Positions 1-11,472 of a stretch of DNA of 64,000 nucleotides are shown piece after piece (the stretch's first letter is position 1; each line of letters begins with the position of its first letter). The notes beneath the pieces were generated by a model. That model saw nothing but the letters and a program-made list of their open reading frames with translations. It did not search any database and was not told where the DNA came from. This DNA comes from Deltaproteobacteria bacterium. GTDB taxonomy: Bacteria > Desulfobacterota > Desulfomonilia > UBA1062. The stretch covers positions 1-64,000 of the forward strand of contig JAHDRW010000020.1 in NCBI GenBank assembly GCA_018433085.1. The letters run 5' to 3'. The translations under genes and the position numbers were made by a program.

Positions 1-1
1 C

Positions 2-190
2 ACCAAAAGAGAACGGGTGGTGCTCAAGCTCATCGCCGAAGGATATAAAAATCTGGAGATCGCGCATCATCTCTGCATCAGCGTGCACACCGTCGAAACC
101 CACCGGGACAACCTCATGAAAAAACTCGACCTGCACAACACCGCGGCACTGACAGCCTTTGCCGTCGAGCGCGGCCTGACAGCCGATTAG
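2..190 (+). CDS. LuxR/NarL-type response regulator, C-terminal HTH (5'-truncated)
   Basis: The window opens inside this gene; about 62 codons remain before the TAG at 188-190. The visible part is a GerE/LuxR helix-turn-helix: a T-K-R-E-R start, an 'IAEGYKNLEIA' stretch, then a recognition helix 'SVHTVETHRDNLMKKL'. Such domains normally follow a CheY-like receiver, which would lie upstream of the window. It converges, with 4 bases between the stop codons, on a NarX-type histidine kinase, the usual partner of this regulator class, so the two are a likely two-component pair. That pairing is inferred from position and family only. The receiver, the start and the promoter are not visible. Confidence 0.85.
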   Translation, partial: TKRERVVLKLIAEGYKNLEIAHHLCISVHTVETHRDNLMKKLDLHNTAALTAFAVERGLTAD

Positions 191-194
191 CCGG

Positions 195-2384
195 TCATGA
201 GCACGGCCACGAGGCGCTGATCGAAGCGCCTTTCCCATCCGACGAAGCAAGAGAAAACACGCCGCCCGAGTTCCTCGTTCGTTCCTTCATGGTCATAAGC
301 CCGAAACCCCTTTTCCCGTCCTGATCGGCAACCATTTTCTTCTCTATATCGAAGCCGATCCCGTTATCCGAGATGACCAGCTCTACCTTCCCGTCATTCT
401 TCTTAAGGGATACCCGAACTCGGGTCGCCTTGCTGTGGCGGGCGACATTATTCAGTGATTCCTGGATTATCCTGAACAGGTGTATCCGGATATGGGCGGG
501 CACGTCCCGCTCCTCGATCTCGATCTCCCTTTTCAGATCGATCCCGGGATAAATCGACCCGTATTCTCTGCAAAACCAGGAGACAGTTGCGAGTATGCCG
601 AGATCATCGAGGGTTGAAGGCCTGAGGTCCATCGAAATTCTCGAAATCTCGTCTATGGTATTCTGAATCACCGAAACGAGCTTGTCCAGCGAAGAACGCG
701 CCCTGTCCAGATGTCCGGCCTGTATCTGGTTTGTCATCATCTCGGTTATGTACTTGATCGAGCTCAGATGTTGTCCGATGCTGTCGTGCAGTTCCTGTGC
801 AATATATTTCCGCACGTTTTCCTCTGCCTTGAACAACTGTGCCGTCAGGTCGCGCAGGTCCTTCTCCGAGCGCTGGAGCCTTTCCTCCGCGGACTTCTGC
901 TTCGAGACGTCCTCCATGTGAACCAGGACCATATCAGGGGCTACATAGGCGCAGGTAAAGGTGATGTACTTCATCTTCTGAGTGGTGAACAGGCGGTAGA
1001 GCGTCTGACCCCTACAGATGGTCTTCTTGTCAAAGGCCTGGATGATGTGGTCCAGTATCTCCGGATTTTCTCGATAGAGAGTATGTGCCTTCTTCCCGAT
1101 GAATTCGGCAATCTGCCCATCGGTAAACTCGTCAGCACTGATGTTGAAATCGCTCAGGACGAAATCGTTGCCGCTTCTCTGCCAGGTATACGAAGGGACG
1201 GGGGTGCCCATATACTGTGCCCTCAGGCGCTCTTCGCTCTGCTTGAGCGCGTCTTCCGCCCTCCTGCTATCGTCGATGTCGATATGGGTGCCTATCATGC
1301 GGAGCGGATCCCCCCGGTCGTCCCATTCCACGACCCTTCCCCTCTTCAGGACCCATTTCCATCCGCCGGTCTTCGTTCTCATCCGGAATTTTATTTCCGC
1401 TGAATCTACCGATTTTGAGCTGAACAAGCGGAGAACATGGTCCCGATCGTCGTTGTGCACCATGCCCAGAAACTCGTCGTATGAGGTGACGACCTCGGGA
1501 TACGATGTGTCAAAATCAGAAGGGTCGTAGCCGAGCATGGTGAAATACGACGGGCAGGTGATGATCCGGCCGGTCTGCATGTTCCAGTCCCACACCCCGT
1601 CGCTGGTGGCCTCAAGGGCCAGGATGCGGCGCTGCTCGCTTTCGTGCAGCAATGTGTCTTTCGTGATGTCTTTAAAATACGTAACAATAAGGTCCGAAGC
1701 GACGGGAACAAAAACAGCCCTTATATACTTGCACTCTCCGGTCGTGAACATTTTATAATTCAGCTCACGATTGATGGTGGAACCGCCTGCTTCGCATAGT
1801 CTGAAGAAACCCTGAAAATCCGTCTGTTGCGCGTAAAGCTCACCGGCCCTTCGCCCGATGAATCCGGATATCCTCCCCTGGGTAAATTGTTCCATCATTC
1901 TGTCGTACCCGATGAGCACGTAATCCATGCCTTCTTTTTTCCATGTCATGCTCAGGGAATACGTATCTTCCTCGCGATACGCGCCATGGCGTGCGGGCAG
2001 GCCCTCGTTACAGCATACGGCCCTGAAATCAATGATGCCCAACAACACAATTCTTTGCCCATGTATATCGACCAATCGAGTTCTGCATTGCACCGGAAAG
2101 ACGAGACCGCCTTTTTTCACACAGCTCATCCATACATACTCACGCGACAGGCTCACGAGCATATCCGTGATACTCGCCGTAACGCAGCCGTGAAAAAGAT
2201 CCCGGGTACTCAGGAGACAAACCTCTTCCCTGGTATAGCCGAACATGTCGCAGGCATCGTTATTACACTCGATAAGATGCCCCTGAGCGGACAGTACAAA
2301 AAGAGCCCCCGGTGCCAAACGAAAAAGCTCTCTGGAGTTTTCCTTGATTACGGTCTCGTCTATCGGTGAAATAATATTTTTCAT
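195..2384 (-). CDS. Cytoplasmic multi-PAS sensor histidine kinase (HisKA_3/NarX type)
   Basis: A 729-residue protein with no membrane segment, so it probably senses a cytoplasmic signal. It has four PAS-like modules at about 18-120, 150-245, 256-380 and 395-505. The second and fourth resemble each other ('EFTDGQIAEFIGKKA' against 'QFTQGRISGFIGRRA', both with an F-T-T then K-Y-I strand), which suggests internal duplication. A dimerisation/phosphoacceptor helix of the HisKA_3 class ('IAQELHDSIGQHL', about 530) is followed by a HATPase_c domain with the N box 'QESLNNVARHSKA', G1 'ISDNGIGFD' and G2 'RGFGLMTMKER'. The ATG at 2384 follows a GGGGAG ribosome site. Its likely target is the LuxR-type regulator ending at 190. 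The signal cannot be deduced. Confidence 0.93.
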   Translation of the reverse strand: MKNIISPIDETVIKENSRELFRLAPGALFVLSAQGHLIECNNDACDMFGYTREEVCLLSTRDLFHGCVTASITDMLVSLSREYVWMSCVKKGGLVFPVQCRTRLVDIHGQRIVLLGIIDFRAVCCNEGLPARHGAYREEDTYSLSMTWKKEGMDYVLIGYDRMMEQFTQGRISGFIGRRAGELYAQQTDFQGFFRLCEAGGSTINRELNYKMFTTGECKYIRAVFVPVASDLIVTYFKDITKDTLLHESEQRRILALEATSDGVWDWNMQTGRIITCPSYFTMLGYDPSDFDTSYPEVVTSYDEFLGMVHNDDRDHVLRLFSSKSVDSAEIKFRMRTKTGGWKWVLKRGRVVEWDDRGDPLRMIGTHIDIDDSRRAEDALKQSEERLRAQYMGTPVPSYTWQRSGNDFVLSDFNISADEFTDGQIAEFIGKKAHTLYRENPEILDHIIQAFDKKTICRGQTLYRLFTTQKMKYITFTCAYVAPDMVLVHMEDVSKQKSAEERLQRSEKDLRDLTAQLFKAEENVRKYIAQELHDSIGQHLSSIKYITEMMTNQIQAGHLDRARSSLDKLVSVIQNTIDEISRISMDLRPSTLDDLGILATVSWFCREYGSIYPGIDLKREIEIEERDVPAHIRIHLFRIIQESLNNVARHSKATRVRVSLKKNDGKVELVISDNGIGFDIEKKMVADQDGKRGFGLMTMKERTRNSGGVFSLASSDGKGASISASWPCS

Positions 2385-2715
2385 ATTCTCCCCGTACTAC
2401 CTTTCCAATGAAGCGGTCTTGGACAATTTCTCACGACCCTTTCCTTACGTCAAGAACCGCCATATCATCGCATGCAAGCATCGGGATATATGAACGAACA
2501 GGGGATCTCGACCTTCCGACGAACTCTCCATGGCGGTAAGTCCTTAAGGATCCTGTGACTTCGCGCCTTCCCGCTGACGCTCATTTGATCTTCCTTCAAG
2601 ATTTGCGCTACCATTTCTCATTCCACCGGAATTGATCCAGCATTGGAGACCGGCCACGCTGATTACCCTGAAACGGATCGCCGCCCGATCTTCTCTGGAA
2701 ACAGCATATGAAGGA
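2385..2715. other. Intergenic region without a recognisable gene
   Basis: These 331 bases separate the start of the sensor kinase from the end of pilD, both on the minus strand. I see no convincing reading frame, no strong hairpin with a T-run, and no RNA-gene signature. The kinase promoter should lie in the part nearest 2384, but no clear -35/-10 pair stands out. Confidence 0.5.
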
Positions 2716-3483
2716 TCAGGCCAGGATACCGAAATACCAGGTAATGATCATCTCTCCGAAGAGCACGTAAATGAGGGCGCCCAGCGCGAGAAAGGGGCCG
2801 AAGGGGATCGCGGTCTGCATATTCTTTCTCTGGAGCAGGGCCCAGGGGATACCCACCAGGGAACCCAGGAGCGAACCCGTGAAGATCGTGAAGAGCACGC
2901 CCTGCCACCCGGTGAAAACCCCGATCATGCCGAGCAGCTTGACATCGCCTCCGCCCATCCCCTGCTTGCCGGTAAGAAAGTAGTAGCCGTAGATCACCGC
3001 GATGAGCAGTCCGGCACCCAGGCACAGGCCGATAAGCGCATCGGGGTAGGAGACCGGCATCCACCATACCAGGGCGAGGCCCACCAAGATCCCGCCGATG
3101 GAGAGGCTGTCCGGGATGATCTGGTAGTCGAGATCGATGAAGGTGATGACCAGAAGAGCGCACGCCCAGACATAGTAGATCGCGAAGCTCGTGTTCAGTC
3201 CGAACCGGTAGAGCATGGCCAGCGCCAGCAGAGCACTCAAGGCCTCGACAAGCGGGTAGCGGATCGAGATCCTCTCTTTGCAGCTTCGGCACTTTCCCCG
3301 AAGAATCAGGTAGCTTAAAACCGGGATATTGTCCCAGGGGCGGATCTTTGCCTTGCACCTGGGGCACCGGGACGAGGGAAAGACGATGGACTCGTCCCGC
3401 GGGATCCTGTGTATGCAGACGTTCAGAAAGCTTCCGATGAACAGACCGATGACGGCGACAGCCAGAGAAACCGACAGGATCAC
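2716..3483 (-). CDS. pilD: Prepilin peptidase / N-methyltransferase (A24 family)
   Basis: A 255-residue polytopic inner-membrane aspartic protease that removes the leader of type IV prepilins and related pseudopilins and N-methylates the new N-terminus. The N-terminal domain has the zinc-binding pattern C40-x2-C43 ... C65-x2-C68. The catalytic aspartates are in 'FIDLDYQIIPD' (about D117/D119) and in the hallmark 'GMGGGDVKL' (D180). About seven hydrophobic segments follow the N-terminal loop. Translation starts at GTG 3483, which overlaps the stop of the upstream unknown gene by four bases (GTGA), so the two are translationally coupled. They share the sigma-54 promoter near 3936-3950, a class known to drive pilus genes. 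No pilin gene is in the window. Confidence 0.95.
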   Translation of the reverse strand: MILSVSLAVAVIGLFIGSFLNVCIHRIPRDESIVFPSSRCPRCKAKIRPWDNIPVLSYLILRGKCRSCKERISIRYPLVEALSALLALAMLYRFGLNTSFAIYYVWACALLVITFIDLDYQIIPDSLSIGGILVGLALVWWMPVSYPDALIGLCLGAGLLIAVIYGYYFLTGKQGMGGGDVKLLGMIGVFTGWQGVLFTIFTGSLLGSLVGIPWALLQRKNMQTAIPFGPFLALGALIYVLFGEMIITWYFGILA

Positions 3484-3911
3484 CCGATGAGGTCTCCCCT
3501 CCTGAAGCGCATGAGCTCGCCGTTTAAGGCCGACTCGACATCGCCCATGATCCCCTTGAGGGGGTCGTTCTCCGAGAGGAAAGAACGCGCCTGCGCAACC
3601 TCAGAGCACAGCGAGCTCATCTCGTCCACCATGGGCGCGATTTCCGTGAGACTGCGCCTTGGATCGGCCAGGGCCCGCGCATACGTATCCAGCATATCCA
3701 GGGCCTGTTCGCTGACGCTTAAGGCATTGAACTTCTGAGGGCTGGGCTGATCAAGACCCGGGATCGACTGCAGATGATGCACCCCGGGGCCCTCCGCCTT
3801 CTGAACGTCCTTGAGAATATCTTCAAACGCGGGCCCGCCTGCGGCAGGCGTCTCGGTACCGGGCCTCTTCCCCGTCACCGTGCCGATCAACATATTTGGA
3901 TCAATCTTCAT
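3480..3911 (-). CDS. Unknown 143-residue protein, first gene of the pilD operon
   Basis: I do not recognise the family. The start at ATG 3911 is preferred because a strong GGAGGAG ribosome site lies just upstream and a sigma-54 promoter lies at 3936-3950; the frame stays open further upstream but there overlaps accA. The protein is soluble, without signal peptide or membrane helix. Residues 1-40 are rich in Gly, Pro and Thr and look disordered; residues 60-140 look helical ('EQALDMLDTYARAL', 'EIAPMVDEMSSL'). Its four-base overlap with pilD and its shared promoter class with flgF suggest a surface-appendage role (pilus or flagellum). This is inference from context only. Confidence 0.75.
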   Translation of the reverse strand: MKIDPNMLIGTVTGKRPGTETPAAGGPAFEDILKDVQKAEGPGVHHLQSIPGLDQPSPQKFNALSVSEQALDMLDTYARALADPRRSLTEIAPMVDEMSSLCSEVAQARSFLSENDPLKGIMGDVESALNGELMRFRRGDLIG

Positions 3912-3935
3912 GAGCTCCTCCTCCCCGACGGGGAA

Positions 3936-3950
3936 GCAAAGATGGTGCCA
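3936..3950 (-). promoter_or_regulatory. Sigma-54 (RpoN) promoter for the unknown gene and pilD
   Basis: On the minus strand the sequence reads TGGCACC-ATCT-TTGC. It keeps the invariant GG and GC exactly ten bases apart and differs from the sigma-54 consensus at one position of the -24 block. The predicted start of transcription is near 3924, leaving room for the GGAGGAG ribosome site before ATG 3911. Sigma-54 promoters need an enhancer-binding activator; a palindrome at 3991-4009 is a candidate site. Confidence 0.75.
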
Positions 3951-3990
3951 CAGATGCCATACCCATCGACAACCGGGCGTACGGGCATGA

Positions 3991-4009
3991 GGGGGAATTT
4001 TCTTCCCCC
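3991..4009. promoter_or_regulatory. GGGGGAA-N5-TTCCCCC palindrome, candidate activator site
   Basis: Two perfect seven-base arms with a five-base AT spacer, centred about 76 bases upstream of the predicted sigma-54 start. A similar element lies at 61600-61623 about 80 bases upstream of the flgF sigma-54 start. It could alternatively be a hairpin terminator for accA, whose stop is at 4033, but no long T-run follows it. Function is inferred. Confidence 0.45.
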
Positions 4010-4032
4010 CTGCCGGAGGAAAAAATCTCCTC

Positions 4033-4968
4033 CTATCCTTTCGAGGGCACGAGCCGTTCGATGACGGCTGCGCGCCGCTGCACGAGCTCTTCCCTGTCCA
4101 TGTCCAGAAGCTCTGCGACACACTGGCGGAGCACCTTCCCGGTTGCCTCCACCACGGCCGCCGGGTCGTTCTGGGCGCCACCCACGGGCTCCTTTACCAG
4201 GTGGTCCGCGATGCCTCCCCGGGTGAGGTCCCTGCCCGAACCCCTCAGGGCGTCGGCGGCCTGCTCCTTGTTCAAGGCATTTCCGTAGAGGATGGACGAG
4301 AAGGCCTCGGGGCTGATGGCGCTGTAGAAGGCGTTTTCCAGCATGACGATCCGGTCGCCGAAGCCAAGGGCCAGCGCACCCCCGGACCCGGCCTCTCCGA
4401 TGAGACACACGATCACCGGGGTCTTCAGGGACGCCAGGGTGGATATGCACCGCGCGATGGAAAACGCCTGCCCCCGATACTCGGTCTCGGGCGCGGGATA
4501 GGCGCCCGGGGTGTCCACGAAGGTGATCAGCGGCCTGCCGAACTTCTCGGCCAGCTTCATGAGCCGGATCGCCTTGTGGTGTCCTGAAGGGCTCGCCATG
4601 CCGTAGCGATATTTGACGTAGTCCTTACTTCCGCTCGAGCGCTTCTTGTGGCCGACCACCACCACCGGCACGTCGTCGAGGAACGCGAGCCCTCCCTTGA
4701 TGGCGGAATCGTCCTCGCCGAGACGGTCGCCGTGGAGCTCGGTGAAGTCACGGAAAATCCCGCTCAGGTAATCGTCGAGCACCGGGCGCCCGGAGTGCCG
4801 GGCCAGCTCGATGCTGCTCCACCGGGAGATGCCCGCATAGATCTCCTCCCGGAAGATGCTGACCTTTCTGGCGAGCTCGTCGGTATCCATGCCCTCGATC
4901 CGGGTGATGCTCTTCTGCAGCTCCTTGAGCGCATTGTCGATTTCGTCGAACCGGTCCTTGCTTCTCAT
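4033..4968 (-). CDS. accA: Acetyl-CoA carboxylase carboxyltransferase subunit alpha
   Basis: A 311-residue crotonase-fold subunit which, with AccD, transfers the carboxyl group from carboxybiotin to acetyl-CoA to give malonyl-CoA for fatty acid synthesis. Family landmarks are the N-terminal helical hairpin, 'LHGDRLGEDDSAIKGGLA', 'YRYGMASPSGHHKAIRLM', 'TPGAYPAPETEYRGQA' and the oxyanion-hole segment 'GEAGSGGALALGFGD'. The length is normal. Its ATG overlaps the dnaE stop by four bases (ATGA), so it is the last gene of a sppA-guaB-dnaE-accA operon; a dnaE-accA pairing is common in proteobacteria. A weak hairpin (GGAGGA...TCCTCC) sits at the stop codon. Confidence 0.97.
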   Translation of the reverse strand: MRSKDRFDEIDNALKELQKSITRIEGMDTDELARKVSIFREEIYAGISRWSSIELARHSGRPVLDDYLSGIFRDFTELHGDRLGEDDSAIKGGLAFLDDVPVVVVGHKKRSSGSKDYVKYRYGMASPSGHHKAIRLMKLAEKFGRPLITFVDTPGAYPAPETEYRGQAFSIARCISTLASLKTPVIVCLIGEAGSGGALALGFGDRIVMLENAFYSAISPEAFSSILYGNALNKEQAADALRGSGRDLTRGGIADHLVKEPVGGAQNDPAAVVEATGKVLRQCVAELLDMDREELVQRRAAVIERLVPSKG

Positions 4969-7900
4969 TGCAGCTCCACCGAAGAGCTGCCGAGCAGCTC
5001 TCCCAGTCTGACGATCACGTCGCGCGACGGCGTGACCGTGTATTCCCTGCCCGCATCGATGAGCACGAGCCCTTCATCGGTATTGATCTCGAAGCAGATC
5101 TGGCAGCTCCCCTTGGACCCGGAAACGGCCTCTTTGAGCGCGCGGATGTCCTCCGCCCCGGTTCCGGACGGGAGATGCAGAATGATCCTGCGCGCCAGAA
5201 CCGACTCTGCCTGCTCGATGGGATAAACCTCCTCGGCGATAAGGTCAACCTGGGTGTTGTCGTTCTCGCCGCCCTCTCCCTCTGCCGCGCCGTTGATCTT
5301 TGCCTTGACCACCACCGGCGCGTTGTCCCTGATGACGTCCTGGTATTCGCTGAAGCACTGGGGAAAGAACACCACTGGGGCCGATCCCTCGAGGTCCTCG
5401 ATGAATCCCCTCGCCATGGGGGCGCCCTTCTTGGTCCTGGTGACGTTCACCTCGCCCAGGACCCCCGCCAGGATCACCATTCCGTGGGTGTCCGCAAGGC
5501 CCTGGGTGGTGGTGGTCGCGTACTTTGCGATAAGATCGGTATACCGCTTCAGGGGATGGCCCGAGATATAGAAGCCCACGCTCTCCTTTTCCATCAGGAG
5601 CTTCTCGTTCTCGGAGAAATCCGGGATATCGGGCAGCTCGATGGTGTCGTCCGCGTTGTCCTCGGAGAACTCCTCCAAACTGAAGAGGGTCTCCTGGCCG
5701 GCGAGCCTGTCCCTGGCCTTTCTCTGTGCCTCGTCGAGCAGGGCGTCGAGCGCCTCCAGAAGCGACCTGCGGTTGGGGTAGACGCTGTCGAACGCGCCCA
5801 CCTGGATGAGGGCCTCGACCACGCGGCGGTTCACCTTGCTAAGAGCCATGCGCTCCAGGAAGTCGCCGAGGTCCGTGAACCTGCCCCCGCGGTCGCGTTC
5901 CTTCAGTACCACCTCCACGGCCGCCCTCCCCACGTTCTTGATCCCGGCCAACCCGAAGCGGATCCCCTCGTCGGTGGTGATGAACTCCCAGCTGCTCTCG
6001 TTGATGTCCGGGCACAAAATCGGGACGCCCTTTGCCTTGCACTCCGAGAGGTGCCGGGTCACCTTTTCGGTGTTGCCCAGGTCGATCGTGAGGTTCGCGG
6101 CCATGAACTCGCGGAAGTGGTGCGCCTTGAGGTAGGCCGTCTGGTAGGCCACCAGTGCGTAGGCCGCCGCATGGGACTTGTTGAATCCATAGTTGGCGAA
6201 CTTTTCCATGAGGTCGAAGATCTCGACCGCCACCTGCTGTACCACCCCGTTCTTGATCGCGCCCTCCACGAAGATCTCGCGGTGCTGGGCCATCTCGGCG
6301 GCGATCTTCTTGCCCATGGCGCGCCTGAGCAAATCGGCCTTGCCCAATGAATAGCCGGCCATCCGCTGGGCGATCTGCATGACCTGCTCCTGATAGACGA
6401 TGATCCCGTAGGTCTCCTTCAGGATGGGTTCCAGCAGGGGGTGGGGATACTCGATCTTTTCCCTGCCGTGCTTGCGGTCGGTATACGAGGGGATGAGGTC
6501 CATGGGACCCGGCCGGTAGAGGGCGACCGCCGCGATGATGTCCTCGAACTTCTCGGGCTTGAGCCGCCTCAACATCTGCTTCATGCCCGAGCTTTCGAGC
6601 TGGAACACGCTGGAGGTGTCGCCGTCGCCGATAAGCTCGTAGGTTGCCGCGTCGTCCAGGGGGATGTTCGTGATGTTGATGTCGATACCCCGGCCTTTCA
6701 GGATCTGAAGGGCCTTCTGGATCACGGTGAGCGTCTTCAATCCCAGCATGTCGAGCTTGATGAGCCCCACCTGCTCGACGCGCTTCATGTCGTACTGGCT
6801 GATGAGCATGCCCTTCTTGTCCATGTAGACCGGGACGTGCTCAACCAGGGGCCGCGAGTCGGATATGACCACGCCGCCCGCGTGCACCGAGGCGTGTCTG
6901 CTCAGACCCTCAAGGGACCGGGCGATGGTAATGAGCCGCGACACCATGGGGTCGCTCTCCATGAGCTGCTTGAGCCTGGGCTCGACCTTCAGGGCCTCGT
7001 CCAGGGTGATGTTCAGGTCGTTGGGAACGAGCTTGGCGATCCGGTCCACGTCGCCGTAGCTCATGCCCAGCACCCTTCCCACGTCCCTGATCACGGCCTT
7101 GGCCTTCATGTTCCCGAAGGTGGTGATCTGGCAGACAAACTCGGGGCCGTACTTGTTCTTGACGTACTCGATCACCTCGTCCCGCCTGCTCTGGCAGAAG
7201 TCCACGTCGATATCGGGCATGCTCTTGCGCTCGGGGTTGAGAAACCGCTCGAACAGGAGGTTCCAGCGGATGGGATCGATGTCGGTGATGCCGAGCCCAT
7301 AGGCGGCAAGCGACCCGGCCGCGCTGCCCCTGCCCGGGCCCACCGGGATGTCGTTGGCCTTGGCGTACTGGATGTAGTCGGCAACGATCAGAAAATAGCC
7401 GGGAAACCCCATGGACCGGATGATCCCGAGCTCTTCTTCGAGCCTCTCGGCGTACTCCCGGGGGATCTCTCCTTCCATCCGCGCCTTCAGCCCCGACCAC
7501 GCCCGCTGCTCGACGAGCTCTTCTAAGGTCACGCCCTTTTCGGTGGGATACACGGGGAAATAGTACACCCCCCTGGGCAGCTCCAGGCTGCACCGGGCGG
7601 CCACCTCGCCGGTGGCGTCCACGGCTTCGGGAATCCAGTGAAAGTACTCCCTCATCTCCTGGGGGCTCTTGAGATAGAGCTGGTCGGTCTCGAAGCTCAT
7701 GCGGCCCTTGTCGTGCATGGTCGTCTGCGTCTGGATGCAGAGCAGGGCCTCATGGGCCTTGGCGTCGCTCCGGAGCAGATAGTGGCAGTCGTTGGTCGCC
7801 ACCACCGGCAGCCCGTGACGCCCGGCCAGCTCGACGAGCTGGGGATTCAGGGTTTCCTGGTCGGCCAGGCCGTTTGCCTGGATCTCGATATAAAACCGGT

Positions 7901-8402
7901 CGTCAAAGGTCGTCCGGTAAAAATCCAGGGCATCGCTCACCCGCTCGTCGTTGCCCCTGAGCAGCCAGTAGGGGACCTCTCCCTGCAGGCATGCGCTCAA
8001 GGCGATCAGGCCTTTGTTGAGCTCGGAGAGGGCGGCCCGGTCCACGCGCGGCTTGTAGTAGAACCCGTCCACGTGGGCCATGGACACCAGCTTGATGAGA
8101 TTGCGGTAGCCCTGCTCGTCTTGGGCGAGCAGCACGAGGTGGTAGTTCTTGGGCATGCCCGGGATCAGCTCTCGGGACCTCATGTCGCCCGGGGCGACGT
8201 ATACCTCGCAGCCGATGATGGGCTTGATTCCGGCCTTGTTCGCCTTGTCGTAGAACTCCATGGCCCCGTACAGCACGCCATGGTCGGTGATTGCCGCCGC
8301 CTCCTGCCCGAAGAGCTTTGTCTTGTCCACGAGATCCTGGATGCGGATCGCACCGTCCAGGAGGCTGTACTGGGTGTGGCAGTGGAGATGGACAAAGCCC
8401 AT
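4965..8402 (-). CDS. dnaE: DNA polymerase III alpha subunit
   Basis: A 1145-residue replicative polymerase of the C-family DnaE1 type. It opens with a PHP domain ('FVHLHCHTQYSLLDG', 'AITDHGVLYGAMEF'). The palm carries the catalytic motif 'PDIDVDF' near residue 400 and 'GPGRGSAAGSLAAY' just before it. Thumb and fingers include 'LYRPGPMDLIPSY' and 'GYSLGKADLLRRAMGKK'; the helix-hairpin-helix and OB-fold regions follow towards the C-terminus. There is no 3'-5' exonuclease insertion, so proofreading would need a separate DnaQ. It lies 7 bases after guaB and overlaps accA, so it is expressed within that operon. Confidence 0.98.
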   Translation of the reverse strand: MGFVHLHCHTQYSLLDGAIRIQDLVDKTKLFGQEAAAITDHGVLYGAMEFYDKANKAGIKPIIGCEVYVAPGDMRSRELIPGMPKNYHLVLLAQDEQGYRNLIKLVSMAHVDGFYYKPRVDRAALSELNKGLIALSACLQGEVPYWLLRGNDERVSDALDFYRTTFDDRFYIEIQANGLADQETLNPQLVELAGRHGLPVVATNDCHYLLRSDAKAHEALLCIQTQTTMHDKGRMSFETDQLYLKSPQEMREYFHWIPEAVDATGEVAARCSLELPRGVYYFPVYPTEKGVTLEELVEQRAWSGLKARMEGEIPREYAERLEEELGIIRSMGFPGYFLIVADYIQYAKANDIPVGPGRGSAAGSLAAYGLGITDIDPIRWNLLFERFLNPERKSMPDIDVDFCQSRRDEVIEYVKNKYGPEFVCQITTFGNMKAKAVIRDVGRVLGMSYGDVDRIAKLVPNDLNITLDEALKVEPRLKQLMESDPMVSRLITIARSLEGLSRHASVHAGGVVISDSRPLVEHVPVYMDKKGMLISQYDMKRVEQVGLIKLDMLGLKTLTVIQKALQILKGRGIDINITNIPLDDAATYELIGDGDTSSVFQLESSGMKQMLRRLKPEKFEDIIAAVALYRPGPMDLIPSYTDRKHGREKIEYPHPLLEPILKETYGIIVYQEQVMQIAQRMAGYSLGKADLLRRAMGKKIAAEMAQHREIFVEGAIKNGVVQQVAVEIFDLMEKFANYGFNKSHAAAYALVAYQTAYLKAHHFREFMAANLTIDLGNTEKVTRHLSECKAKGVPILCPDINESSWEFITTDEGIRFGLAGIKNVGRAAVEVVLKERDRGGRFTDLGDFLERMALSKVNRRVVEALIQVGAFDSVYPNRRSLLEALDALLDEAQRKARDRLAGQETLFSLEEFSEDNADDTIELPDIPDFSENEKLLMEKESVGFYISGHPLKRYTDLIAKYATTTTQGLADTHGMVILAGVLGEVNVTRTKKGAPMARGFIEDLEGSAPVVFFPQCFSEYQDVIRDNAPVVVKAKINGAAEGEGGENDNTQVDLIAEEVYPIEQAESVLARRIILHLPSGTGAEDIRALKEAVSGSKGSCQICFEINTDEGLVLIDAGREYTVTPSRDVIVRLGELLGSSSVELQ

Positions 8403-8409
8403 GGCCCGC

Positions 8410-10754
<2,345 letters not shown>

Positions 10755-10793
10755 ATCAGTTGATGAACTCGGTATGTCTCAAGTTGGTCAATG

Positions 10794-10820
10794 TTTATAC
10801 AACCAAAGGTTATCAGGCAA
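10794..10820 (-). promoter_or_regulatory. Possible sigma-70-type promoter before sppA
   Basis: On the minus strand TTGCCT and TATAAA are separated by 15 bases, about 40-65 bases upstream of the sppA ATG. The spacing is short, so this is a weak assignment. It is the best-looking -10 box in this interval and would serve the whole sppA-guaB-dnaE-accA run. Confidence 0.3.
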
Positions 10821-11472
10821 GTACAAAATGATCCGTACACGCAACCGCCAGTCATTTTCCCGGGCCATGAAAAAAAGGGGGAGTTCCTCCGGAACTGATC
10901 GGCAGGTACTGGTGAGACTGGTAGCGTGACAACTTTGAACCGGTGCCCGATCACCTTGAAGAACGGACGGAGAGCCACTGCGTACAGGAGGCCTTGACCA
11001 TCCGGGCGTTGTCGTTTTCTGTCAGGGATTCAGCACAGCTGCAAGACAGGCAGGGCGGTTTTCAGCTACGGAGTTGTCCGGGAAATTGGGCACACTATTA
11101 TAAGATGGAATGGAAAGATGTTGCCGGTATCCGACAGATCATTACCCGATTCTCGCCATGATGCACGGTGACGGTTAAGCTCGATGTTGGAGAACCGCCG
11201 TGATACTATGGACTCTGGCCGTTGTGACGATGTTTCTGCCCACAGGATGTCCGGCGGCGGCGTTTTATCGGCCGGTCATTCCTGCGGCACAGAAATTGGA
11301 CGGTGGAAATCCGGATGTGTCGCATGATCCCTCTCATCAGATCGCACCTCTCCACTGGATACGGTTTATCGGTGATCGCCTCCTGTATGACCTGCTCATA
11401 GTCTCCTCGGCAGAAACCACGATCCGGCACAAAGGCAGAACATCTGGGATTTCTTGTGCAGAAAAGGGGCGA

